Assembly (NCBI GenBank): GCA_020650975.1
Contig: JAIPMN010010394.1
Span: 1 to 33,904 of the forward strand
Source: Apostichopus californicus
Taxonomy: Eukaryota > Echinodermata > Holothuroidea > Aspidochirotida > Stichopodidae
Length of the DNA stretch: 33,904 nt
Reading direction: 5' to 3'
Numbering within the stretch: the first letter of the stretch is position 1; each line of letters opens with the position of its first letter. The notes beneath the pieces are model-generated. The model had not been told where the DNA came from. It saw only the letters and a list, made by a program, of their open reading frames with translations, and did no database searches. The translations under genes and the position numbers were made by a program. Below are positions 1 to 10,700 of this stretch, in pieces.

Positions 1-864
1 ATATATACAAGTAATTACTCTTCATGAACTTCTAAGAATAACGACAATTATTCGGCAGAGCAACTAATAAGTGCCCTCACATCATTCACTCTGTTGTTGT
101 CAAATACATTCACAAAATATCACAATATATGAAAAATTCTGATCGTCGTCATTCGAATGCTCTGAGGATACAGATGCAGAAATGTGGCCTACAGATGCAG
201 AAATTGTCCAGCAATATTGTTAGCCAATTTTGTTCAGTAACCAGAAAATCCCCTTCCAAGGTCATTGGTCACAATGTTTATCACGTTAAAATTTCCAAGA
301 AGTGTTCAATAGTAATTTCCTTGCAGTTCTGGTCCTCAAACTCATTTATACACATTGAGAAGTTTTGGAATATGCAATTTAACCGTCTCCTTGAAGATTT
401 CTGCTTGTCGCTACAAAATGAAGACAGTAATGAAACGTGTGACCTTGTTATCTTTAGCTGGACCTGAGATGTCCATCGCTGCATCGTTTGTACACTGTGC
501 TGTGGGTATTGACCGCAGCTGTATGTACTGACTGTACACTAGTGTCTAATTACCGACGGTAGCAAGCTGTGTGTGTATTTTCTGGGATCGATGGTGGTGT
601 CTAACACTTCTGATACACCTCATTCGAAACTAGGTCAGATTACCGGAATGAGACGTTTCTTTGTGCGCGAGTCTTCACACCCTTTAATGGGTAGCTACTT
701 TTGCAGTGTCAGTAACATGCTCGTTTGAAATTTGAGCATGAGTGACCATTATCCGACCTACTAGCGTATTTCGGGGACAATATTGAAGACCTTTAATGTG
801 CCTTTATTTTTATTTTCGTCATCATCTTTCATGTTTAACTTCATGCTTAACTTCTTTCCTTCAG
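1..864 (+). other. Intron of the alpha-tubulin gene (3' part)
   Basis: This is non-coding sequence upstream of the tubulin exon, ending in the acceptor TTCCTTCAG at 856-864. No reading frame here encodes the tubulin N-terminus (residues 1-75), so those exons must lie left of the window. The stretch carries one copy of a dispersed ~285-bp repeat (404-690). The open frames seen here have no protein-like features. Confidence 0.7.
404..690 (+). repeat. Dispersed repeat, copy 1 (partner at 4966-5248)
   Basis: About 285 bp, closely similar along its whole length to 4966-5248 in the same orientation. Both copies contain the near-identical stretches CTACAAAATG, TACACTAGTGTCTAATTAC and GTGCGCGAGTCTTCAC. 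Copy 1 is in the tubulin intron and copy 2 in the last DDX18 intron. I see no terminal inverted repeats or coding capacity, so the element class is unknown. Confidence 0.85.
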
Positions 865-1997
865 ACGAAATCAGAACGGGGACTTATAGATCGCTGTTCC
901 ACCCGGAGCAACTTATTACGGGTAAAGAGGACGCCGCTAATAACTATGCTAGAGGTCATTATACTGCCGGTAGGATGCACATTGACACGGTAATTGACCG
1001 TTTAAGGAAACTTTCCGAACAGTGCATTGGATTGCAGGGATTTTTGATCTTTCACAGTTTTGGCGGTGGAACAGGCTCTGGATTTACAGCTTTACTGATG
1101 GAACGGCTGTCTGTAGACTACGGGAAAAAGTCGAAACTAGAGTTTGCGATTTATCCAGCACCCACCCTATCCAGTGCTGTTGTGGAACCATACAACTCCA
1201 TTCTAACGACTCATTTCACGTTAGAGCATTCAGATTGCGCATTCATGGTTGATAACGAAGCAGTTTATGACATCTGTAATCGGAACCTGGATATTGAGCG
1301 GCCATCTTATACCAATCTAAATCGAATCATGGCACAAGTGGTTTCCTCAGTCACAGCTTCTCTGAGATTCGATGGCGCACTGAATGTGGATCTGACTGAG
1401 TTCCAGACTAACCTGGTACCATACCCTCGTATTCATTTCCCTCTGGCCACCTACGCCCCTATCATCTCTGCAGAGAAGGCATTCCATGAGCAGCTCACAG
1501 TTGCTGAGATCACCAATGCTTGTTTCGAACCCACCAACCAGATGGTGAAGTGCGATCCTCGCCATGGCAAGTACATGGCCTGCTGTGTGCTCTTCAGGGG
1601 TGACGTCGTACCCAAAGACGTTAGTGCAGCCATTGCTGCCATTAAAACCAAGCGTACCATCCAGTTTGTCGACTGGTGCCCAACTGGTTTCAAGGTCGGC
1701 ATCAACTACCAACCACCAACCACGGTACCAGGTGGTGACCTCCCCAAGCTCCAGCGTGCAGTCTGTATGTTGAGCAACACCACCGCCATTGCTGAGGCCT
1801 GGGCTCGTCTTGATCATAAGTTTGATCTGATGTACGCTAAGAGGGCGTTTGTCCACTGGTATGTGGGTGAGGGTATGGAGGAAGGAGAGTTGTCTGAAGC
1901 AAGGGAGGACATTGCAGCCCTGGAGAAAGATTATGAAGAAGTTGGAACCGACTCTACCACTGGAAGCGAAGATTCATCTGAAGGCGAGGAATATTAA
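865..1997 (+). CDS. Alpha-tubulin, terminal coding exon (5' exons outside window)
   Basis: The exon encodes residues D76 to the C-terminal tyrosine of an alpha-tubulin, the GTP-binding subunit of microtubules. Directly visible are the glycine-rich nucleotide loop GGGTGSG, the catalytic-type Glu in DLTEFQTNL, the NLDIERP and [15 protein letters not shown] blocks, and the acidic tail ending GEEY, typical of detyrosinatable alpha-tubulins. The exon gives 377 residues where vertebrate alpha-tubulin has 376 from D76, so it is essentially full length. The acceptor at 862-864 splits the Asp codon (phase 1), at the codon-76 intron position known for animal alpha-tubulin genes. The open frame continues upstream to 783, but that stretch is intronic. 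Compared with the conserved isotypes it diverges around [20 protein letters not shown] and APTLSSAV and in the tail, which suggests a divergent paralogue. There is no frameshift or stop, so it looks functional. K40 and the N-terminal autoregulation motif cannot be judged here. Confidence 0.95.
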
Positions 1998-2125
1998 GAG
2001 ACACTGGATAGCGTTATTGACAAGTGCACAGCTTTTCCGTGATTTTTTTTATTGAATAGTCAAACTGACATGTATCTTCTGAGTAAAACCACCCATGGTT
2101 ACACCACTTCTAAACCATACCACAA

Positions 2126-2131
2126 ATTAAA
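2126..2131 (+). terminator. Poly(A) signal variant ATTAAA, repeat copy 1
   Basis: ATTAAA lies ~130 nt downstream of the tubulin stop, inside the first 3'UTR repeat unit. It is a plausible cleavage/polyadenylation signal for the tubulin mRNA. Confidence 0.5.
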
Positions 2132-2310
2132 ATGAAATTTGATCATGTACTTGATAATTCCGTGTCGAGGAATATTAAGAGACACTGGATAGGGTTATTG
2201 ACAAGTGCACAGCTTTTCCGTGATTTTTTTTATTGAATAGTCAAACTGACATGTATCTTCTGACTGAGTAAAATCACCCATGGTAACACCACTCCTAAAC
2301 CATACCACAA

Positions 2311-2316
2311 ATTAAA
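2311..2316 (+). terminator. Poly(A) signal variant ATTAAA, repeat copy 2
   Basis: This is the second copy of the same hexamer, from the triplicated 3'UTR unit. The third copy has decayed to ATTAAT near 2498-2503. Confidence 0.4.
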
Positions 2317-2534
2317 ATGAAATTTGATCATGTACTTGATAATTCCGTGTCGAGGAATATTAAGAGACACTGGATAGGGTTATTGACAAGTGCACAGCTT
2401 TTCCGTGATTTTTTTTTTATTGAATAGTCAAACTGACTTGTATCTTCTGACTGAGTAAAACCACCCATGGTAACACCACTCCTAAACCATACCACAAATT
2501 AATATGATATCATGTACTTGATTATTCTGTGTCG

Positions 2535-4138
2535 TTGAAATCAAATTTTCCATTCTTGATTTTCTAATGAAAGTGTAGAAACCAAGCAGATATATATACT
2601 ATATATTGAGCAATACCTAACAGTACCACATCATCCATTATTACAGATCTGATTAATTGTTTTGATCATCGTGTTGGGTAATATCTGCAAACTGAAATTG
2701 ATGATGGCATTTTAAGCCATCTGATCAGATGAAATACAATTAACAACCTCAAAGGCTTCATTGTTTTCAATCATTCAGAAACATCAGCTTTTCAAACAGC
2801 ATATTGATTCCCAATATCCCTGCAATCTCCAACCTTTTTACCTTCTTAAGTCTTTAACATATAAAATCCTCTTATTAGAGCCCTTTCATATCTTTGATGC
2901 TAACCACTGTCCCAACTTACAAAGCTGTTGGCTCCCACTCCCCACCCTCCTCACCAATCTACATTATGTCTCTAATGCCAGAATAGCACAGTTACTTTTT
3001 CCCAGCTTCACCATAACAGCCCCTTAAATACAACAACATGATGAATAAAAAGGAGGACATTTCTAGCAAATTTAAAGGTTTCACATATAATTCAATTCTG
3101 AAAACTCAATCATTTACAGTAATGTATTCAAAAGTCGCCGCTGCAATCTAAAAATCGACAGCTTCAGCATCAAACTTTCTTTCATGAAATTTACTAATCC
3201 AAGCCCTGACTACGTAAAATTAAATAGAAGAATATATTAGTCAGTAGACAAGTTAATCACATCTTTGTCTTTTCAGATTGATCCACTGATAAAAGAAACA
3301 TCACAATATTCACGGATGCAAAAACTTAACCAATACTGATGACTATCCTGGGTCTGCTCACTCTGTATGATCTGTCAACTATCTATTAAAGCAGCATTTT
3401 GCGTCCTTTTCTATGATTTTTCTCAACCTCACTGACTCAATGATGCCATAATGACATACATAACTAGCTTATCTATTTAAATCTTAATTCAAATGTTGGC
3501 ATAAAGGCCAAAAATTTACAACTTTCAACTTTGTTTTTCTCCAAGATATTTTCCGTTGGGATCCCAATAAACCTCGCCCATAATAAGAATATTTAAACAC
3601 TACGAACGTCATTGACCAATACCTAATACAACACCATGCTTGATTTGTGTACAGTCTGTATGGCAGTTGTACCAGGGAGTTCCATAACTCCCTGGTTGTA
3701 CCAACGCAAAGTTTTGAATCTATTTTTAGCAATGGCTCATAACTAAACCTGCATCTCTGATTGGTTGAATTCAAACTAGTAGGTTTGGGGGAACTGTATG
3801 CGATTAATTTTAAATGTGGAATTTGTTCGTGGACACTTTTCTCATTATCTGCAAATATCCTTAATCACTTGCCAATTAACATTGTTGGCAGGGAAAACTT
3901 GGCTAATATCTTAGTTTGCTGTTTTGTGATTGAAATATGTAAAAACTCCATGGACATGTCAAAAAAGTGGAAAACGGCGACCAAATCAAAATGCTGCTTT
4001 AAATAAAGAGAGACATGTGAGGATTTATAGCCACAACCTTATTAACTTTAAACAAAAGGGGGTTAAAATATGCTAATGTTGGATCATCTAATCAGGAATG
4101 ACCACAAACATAGGTCAATATCAGCTAGATGTGAGATA
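2535..4138. other. Intergenic region between convergent genes
   Basis: AT-rich sequence between the tubulin 3' end (plus strand) and the DDX18 3' end (minus strand). I found no convincing coding segment: the longest open frames lack codon bias and recognisable domains. The one structured element is the hairpin at 3671-3696. Confidence 0.6.
3671..3696. repeat. Perfect 11-bp inverted repeat (hairpin)
   Basis: ACCAGGGAGTT (3671-3681) and AACTCCCTGGT (3686-3696) are perfect reverse complements around the loop CCAT. Function unknown. Confidence 0.8.
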
Positions 4139-4144
4139 TTTATT
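4139..4144 (-). terminator. Candidate DDX18 poly(A) signal AATAAA
   Basis: The plus strand reads TTTATT, giving AATAAA on the minus strand ~475 nt beyond the DDX18 stop. It is the first canonical hexamer I found downstream of the gene. Confidence 0.4.
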
Positions 4145-4422
4145 CTGATGACACAAAACAGATACACATTCAGGTTTTCTACTTGACAGGTTATTTTTGC
4201 TATTTTATAATTTATAATACTTTTCTGTCAGACTTAATCTTGACTGTCATGACGACATAGGAGAAATGCCTCAGATATAATTCAATGTCATAGTAAGAGA
4301 AAAATTTGTTATTCCAAATAGCTAAAATGCTATGCATGACAATGAACTCCAGCTTTTTACACCTTGTCTATTAGTTGTCAGGCAAGTGATAGCCTACTGT
4401 AGTAATGTTATTGTCTATTCAT

Positions 4423-4638
4423 CTATTCCACAAAACACCCAGATCTTGGCCTCGCATCCACAACGGCTTCCACAGTGTTTCTAAACAGAAGACCAGCAAC
4501 TCTACCCTCATCACCCTTGGTGTAGATGTTTCGGCACTTAATTCTCCTCCCGGAATATCCAACTTGCTCCCACAATTCACATGGTACGATTTCCGTCCAC
4601 GTGTTGTCTTTCCAGGCTTCATGTGTTGATAGCAGTCC
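4423..4638 (-). CDS. Unidentified coding-like open frame overlapping the DDX18 stop
   Basis: This is a 71-codon stop-to-stop frame on the minus strand in the frame +1 to DDX18, overlapping the last ~20 nt of its terminal exon. It contains WTEIVPCELWEQVGYSG, CRNIYTKGDEGRVAGLL and VEAVVDARPRSGCFVE, then TAG. Its codons start with G or A unusually often, as in real coding sequence, and the region is richer in GC than its surroundings. It has no Met. It could be an alternative terminal exon, the end of an overlapping gene, or a decayed insertion. I do not recognise the protein. The opposite-strand frame over the same bases looks less protein-like. Confidence 0.35.
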   Translation of the reverse strand, partial: GLLSTHEAWKDNTWTEIVPCELWEQVGYSGRRIKCRNIYTKGDEGRVAGLLFRNTVEAVVDARPRSGCFVE

Positions 4639-4767
4639 TCATGTCTTTTCGATCTCTCTTGGTCTCGACATGTCTGAATATTTTAGCCTTCTGCGCCTTC
4701 TTAAATTTGTGTTGCTTCATATTGAACCCTTTGTTCTGCTTGTCGGCTCTCTTACTAGCAGGAACGA
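4619..4767 (-). CDS. DDX18: DDX18 exon 13, basic C-terminal tail
   Basis: After a 1685-nt intron, acceptor TATTTCAG. Encodes [18 protein letters not shown], then [17 protein letters not shown] and TGA. The Lys-rich stretch and KIFRH match the usual end of DDX18. Confidence 0.85.
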
Positions 4768-7700
4768 CTGAAATACTCGTTAAAGAAAATGATTCCTTTT
4801 CAAAAATGGAATATATGTACAGGCATCATATCATTCTAACATCTTAGTGTTCTCAGTCTTTGTCTCTGAGGACTCCTACCCTATAGACTAATTAGTAATT
4901 AAAGGCATTGAAGACTCGCCCTCTGAAAAAGTTAACTTTCCGTTGCTTGCAAGTGAAGGTTTTTTCTTGTCACTACAAAATGCAGACAGTAATGAAACAT
5001 GATACCTTGTTATCTTTATCTAGATCTGAAATGTCCATCTCTGCTATGTACACTGTGATGTGGGTATTGACCGTAGCTGCATGTATTGACTGTACACTAG
5101 TGTCTAATTACTGACGGTAGCAAGCTGTGTGTGTATGTATTTTCTGGGATCGATGGTGGTGTCTAACACTTCTAACACCTCATTAGAAACTACGTCAGAT
5201 TACCTGCATCAGACGTTTCTTTGTGCGCGAGTCTTCACTCCCTTTAATAACATTAACCATGGCAGTCACGGATAATGAAACGTGAACACAAGACCTGTAT
5301 TTGGTATCTTTCCAATCCAGTCTGCTCTATGACAGTGTTTCATCTTACAGTGTTTACACACACCAGCTGAGTGTAAATATTGTTTACACATATCAACTGA
5401 GTTTATATATTGTTTACACACATCAGCTGTGTGGAAACCTACAGTAAATATTCTGTTGTCAAGTGCTTTGATCCAGTATGTATGAAGCATGGCTCCAGTC
5501 TACTCCAGACCATGCCCTAGTATTAGAGCAGCTTCCAAATATTTGTACCATCGTTGCTTTAATTTGTCATCTTACCAAGGATTACCTAAATCATTTGGTG
5601 GCACTGGCTGATGCAAAATTCTTTAGTCAGGCATTCTTCCAAGTCATCATTAGTTTATATTTAACATAAAATTATATTCCGTAGAGAACGATTGTACCTA
5701 CTTCTACAAAATACCAAACTGAAACTATTTCAAAATAAATAACGTAAACTATTCCAGAATTTAAAGAGATTAACAGGAAGGACATGGTCTACTGGCTGGT
5801 AGGTAGTTAGCCAAGTATCAATCATTCACTTGTACACCTTATCTATCCAACTACCAATCACAAATGTTTCAACCTTGTTAATATTGAACTGTTTGTTACA
5901 CTACTGAAGATTATAGGTTTCAATGTAATGCACTTTCCATATTTAGTATTCATAACCAATTCAAGGGATAGTTTTAAGGTTGAGTTGAACAAAATTACAG
6001 GGAATTAACTACATCTTGTGGTCAAAGCCAATTACTTTTAGCATTTTTTACATGTGAATGGGGGGGGGGTCCATAGATTGCACCCGTCAAACACAGATCT
6101 CGGTTCACTCTTTGGTTCGGTGAGAGGGTGCATGCGACTAAAACTAATGCCAAAGAGTGTGCCGACGACAAGTTTTAAATCAAATGGAATCATCAATGAT
6201 TCATTACTGAACTTTGAAGTTCATTTCATTCAAAATGTTAGGGGGGGTGGGGTGGGAGTCTTAGATTAATTGCACTCTCAGTTTGAGTAGCCCTCTTTGG
6301 CTTGGAATATTGCCTGGATCTGGTAACGCAATACCATATATCCCACATGACAATAATGCATTACAAACACACCCTTTACCTGCACCTGAAGCCATCTTAG
6401 TTTTAAGATACTCTTTGACATGCACCATTTCGACTCTCATTGTAAAGGATACTCAGATCAACACTTGGTGGAACTCGGAAGCCGAATGACTTGGCCACAA
6501 GGTTCAGATCTAGGCTTTGTACGTTGAAGATCTTCTTCAGTGAATGGGAATCATATGACCTGATGTAACCTTTATATGCTTGCATTGCAGACATGTGCAG
6601 AAAATAATTCTTCTCCAACAGCTTCTCCAACTGAAAAATTTAGAACAATAAGAATGAAATGTTTAGCTACTATTAAAACAGAAAATGGATCAGATCCTTG
6701 TTACATAATTTTCGCACAAATTGATTGTGATGGCTTGGGGAGGGAGGGGGGAAGTGATTGATTCTAGATGGTAGAAATAAAGTAAAATGTTTATATCACT
6801 GATCATCTCATTACATAAAGTACTAACTGATTTTCAGCCACTTGAAAACATGATTGCAGATGACTGGTAGAATTTCTTGGAAGAGAATAACTTTCAATAT
6901 TTATTATTGTTCCGAGCGGATGGGGAAGGCTGAGGTGGGGGTGGGCAGGTAACTAACCACATCAAATTTCATACAATTGCAACATCTTCCAACTGAATAT
7001 CAGAACGGTTTTTTGATAAAACTCACCTGAATTTGAATGTTGGCAATTTTACCCCAGGAGAAGTCATACTCATTTATTGGAACCTTAGCATGTTTCAGGT
7101 ACCTAAGGAAACCAACTTCTTCAGGTCTCAAGATCAATAGGGCATGACCCCTTCCATGTAGACCTCTGGCTGTCCTGCCAACCCTGTGGATGTATTCCTG
7201 TTAACGAGAAGACAACTTATGCTTTTAACCAGTGACAATATTACAAGCAGAAATCTCTCTCACTTCTTGGCAGGTTATTTGATGATGACTAAAGATTGGT
7301 TAGTAATAGGAAGTTATTTCCCAGTACCAACCTGTCCTTATGCTGTCATGTTCTTAAAGGACCCAATCATCATACTTGACCATTGTAACAGATATGGTTA
7401 TTACAAATTCTTCTCACAAACAGTTAAGGGAACTCTTGTTCTATTTTGGAAATACCGTCGTTTTAATGACAAGACCACAGACAATCATCAAGTCACTTGT
7501 GCATGAATTGTTATAATCATTCTCAACAAGAAAAAATCTTGTGCCCTGGTGAAACTATAGAACCCACTGTTAGCTATCTTGTTAGCTATCATTTCCAAAC
7601 ATAGCAAGATTTGTCTTAGTGTTTGTGTTTTGTTACCAAAATAGATTTTCCGTACAACATCAACAACATCAGAACTAATACTGTCTGTTCAGAACATAAC

Positions 7701-10700
7701 AATATGAGCAACACAGTTATTACACTTTCTACTGACTATAATTGGTATTAAACATAAATCAAAGTACTTCTGTCATCAGAGTGACCTGAAGCTTTACCTT
7801 GGGGTCATCAGGGGGGTCAAACTGGACGATCCAGTCTACAGCCGGTATATCCAGTCCTCTGGCAGCTACATCTGTACATACTAAGATTCCTTGCTTAGCC
7901 TGACAGAACTGGAAGAATGTTGCTGTTCTATGCTGCTGTTTCTTACGTCCCTGCAGGATAATGCAAACATTGTCATATGAATCATATGGTAACCTTCCAA
8001 CCAAAGGAAACCAATGGATACAACTACATAAAAAAAACCACTGGTTCCTCCTCTGCCATGTACTAGTTAATGAGACTTCCTCACAGTTGTTAAAAATATA
8101 CCATATAGTTGGTCAGATTTGTGAGTGGAAAATTTGCAAACAATTATTAAAATACATTGGAATTACCTTAATCAACACCAGTTTTATCTGATAACTGACC
8201 TTATAACACATCAACACATGCACTTGATGGTTAACTCAGCAGGTGTTTATCCCAACCACTTCCCCTGTTTGCTTCAAGTCTTTTACATACATTAAGGCTA
8301 GGCCTAGGTTTAAATTACTGTGACAATGTTGTAGGCCTAACAATAATAAGTTCTATAGTCATCTACTTACATGTATGCTAACAACAGGAAGGTCGATGTA
8401 GTTGAGCAGTTCGGAGTGAAACTTCACAGACATACACGAAGACATAAACACCATCACCTTCTTGTTACGGTTCTTCTTCAGAAAAGTAAAGAGAAGGAGA
8501 AAGCGTTTCTCTGACGGACACAGAACGTAACCCTGATGAGAGAAGAGAGGTTTTAATGATCAATGCATAAACGAATATACAAATGCCCAGTTGCGGTTTA
8601 GCCCGCAATAAATGATCTTTGGAATATCCATTGCTCAGATATAACTGAACTTAACAGTCTTCCTACTTCACCGTTTCAAAAGTACAACCATCACACATCA
8701 ATGTTTTTAGAGACGAAATGACTTAGGAGAGGAATCATATTTGAATCAAGTAGATAGTCAACAAAAAGAAGGACAGTAGCAGTTTTATACAGTGGACCTC
8801 ACATAGTCAGTTAGCAGTTAAATCTGGGATTGATATTACTCTCTTACGGTGGTGTTCACTTTCTCAGATAAATTTACAAGATGTATCGATGATTTAAATT
8901 TTCAATTCATATTTTCCCCCAATTTTACTCAAGCATTAGAATGTGCAATCCAGCTTAAATCACCTACCTGTTCCAGACCATTTACAGTAGCTACAGTCTT
9001 CTCATCATCGACTCCGATGTAAATGGGTTCTTTCTTCAGAGATACCCTGGCCAGATCTTCCGTCTTTCTTGTCTGAGTAGCCGAGAATAACATTGTCTGT
9101 CTCCTTCCTGTAGCAAAGAACATTGTCACCAGAAATTAACCAAAGATACAGACGAGTCTTTACAAAAACAACTAATACATAACTGTTGAGCAGTTACCCT
9201 TCCATTTCAACATTTACCCTTCCACAGTTACCCTTCCTTCAACAGTTACCCTTCCAGTTCAACATCTTTCAACATTTATATTTGACATGTGGGATAACAA
9301 TACTACACTGGTTCAGTTACTCAATAGCATACTAAATAACATCCATATTGAGCCAAACTTTTACCTGCTTTTATCGCCTTGTAGTTATTTTTAATAAGTT
9401 TTAAGTTTATATTCCATCAACTTACTTTTCATACAATGTGGGGATGAAATACTAAAAGACATCAATCGAAATTTGTGAACAATGATAGTATTGTTAAATC
9501 CAAGTTGGATCCTATGGTGTGTATCCATGAAAATCAGATCTTTTCAAGTATTGTCAACCCAAGAATCAGGACAAGAGCTACATTAGCATTAATCTCTATA
9601 TTGACTGCATCAGGAATATCACAATCATCAATCTCATTATTAGAGTAATGAAGACCGTCGTGAAGTTATCATCACTTGCAGTACATTACACTAGGATATC
9701 AAAGGTTACCATAGCAACAACATAACCATAGTATACCCTATGAAAGACAGTCCCATCTATAGCTTGGAATTTGAATCTGTCCAGCAGCTAAAATGCAATG
9801 GAGAAGGGGGTGGGATAGTTTAAAATGGCCCTGCTTTTTTACTTTAAAGTGTCCTGCTGCTTTCTACCCCAACACATCCTATACAGAAGGTTAAACCTCA
9901 GTTTACTTACTTGGTAAAAGTTTTACAATCTGCTTTAGGTCCTCTTCAAATCCAATTTGTAGAATTCTGTCAGCTTCATCAATCACCAAGCACTGTAGAT
10001 TCTTAAACATGAACTCTGGTGTTTTCTGATAAAAGAAATCGAACATTTCAGTCCACATTGAAGAAACCATCCATCACACGTAGCATATAGATGCTACAAA
10101 TGATAGACTGCGAAATATTCATTAGAAGCTACAAATGACATTATCATGTTTATTCATTAGATCCTACAAAGGATAGAATCAGGTGTATTCAATACAAGGT
10201 ACAAGATTCAAAATCATGCATATTCATTAGAAGCTACAAATTACACAGAGTGAGAGAGTTGTTGCACTAGCTGCATTCATCTGTATTTGACCTATATATT
10301 AGACCTATGTGCGCATCAGTATACATATAATACCCAACAGTCAATTCCCTTGTTATCAAAATACAGATAGCTATGAGTCAACTATGCCTCAAGTCATATA
10401 CTTGTAATGTTTGCTCCTAGCATCAGTAACAACACAATCATCATTTCTGATTTGATATGAAGACCGTCGTGTAGTATCATCACTTGCAAGGAGCATGACA
10501 CTTATAGAGATGTTAACAATTTAGTGCAACTTAGCAAATACAACCGAAGTAAAACCCTATATACATCTGGAAATTAGAAAACATACAGCCTTCTTATCAC
10601 TGTTAGATATTATTTTTAACTAGTGACTGATTGGAATCTTTACACAGCAGTAATGTTTCATAATTAGACTGTACCTTCATGTGGTCCAATAATCTACCGG

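Larger units (their letters stand above)
1985..2534 (+). repeat. Tandem triplication of the tubulin 3' end (unit ~181-185 bp)
   Basis: Three head-to-tail copies start at 1985, 2166 and 2351. Each begins CGAGGAATATTAAGAGACAC, that is, the last Glu and Tyr codons, the TAA stop and the following 3'UTR. Copies 2 and 3 share a CTGACTGAGTAAAA variant where copy 1 has CTGAGTAAAA, so they are the closer pair. Only copy 1 is attached to the real coding frame. Confidence 0.95.
4768..6452 (-). other. DDX18 intron 12
   Basis: A 1685-nt intron with no snoRNA-like element that I could defend. It holds the dispersed repeat copy at 4966-5248, the 30-bp tandem repeat at 5351-5440 and G-tracts near 6060-6070 and 6241-6256. 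Confidence 0.75.

Noticed and set aside
783..864. Upstream extension of the tubulin frame giving a hydrophobic N-terminus
   Set aside because: It precedes a clear acceptor at the known codon-76 intron position and starts with TTG; it is intron, not a signal peptide.
6403..6452. Read-through end of DDX18 exon 12 as the real C-terminus
   Set aside because: Using the phase 1 donor at 6452 restores the conserved basic tail with KIFRH at 4619-4767.
7360..7510. Further TGATGA motifs in DDX18 intron 10 as extra snoRNAs
   Set aside because: Box D and terminal stem could not be placed convincingly, and the shared 28S-complementary segment is absent.
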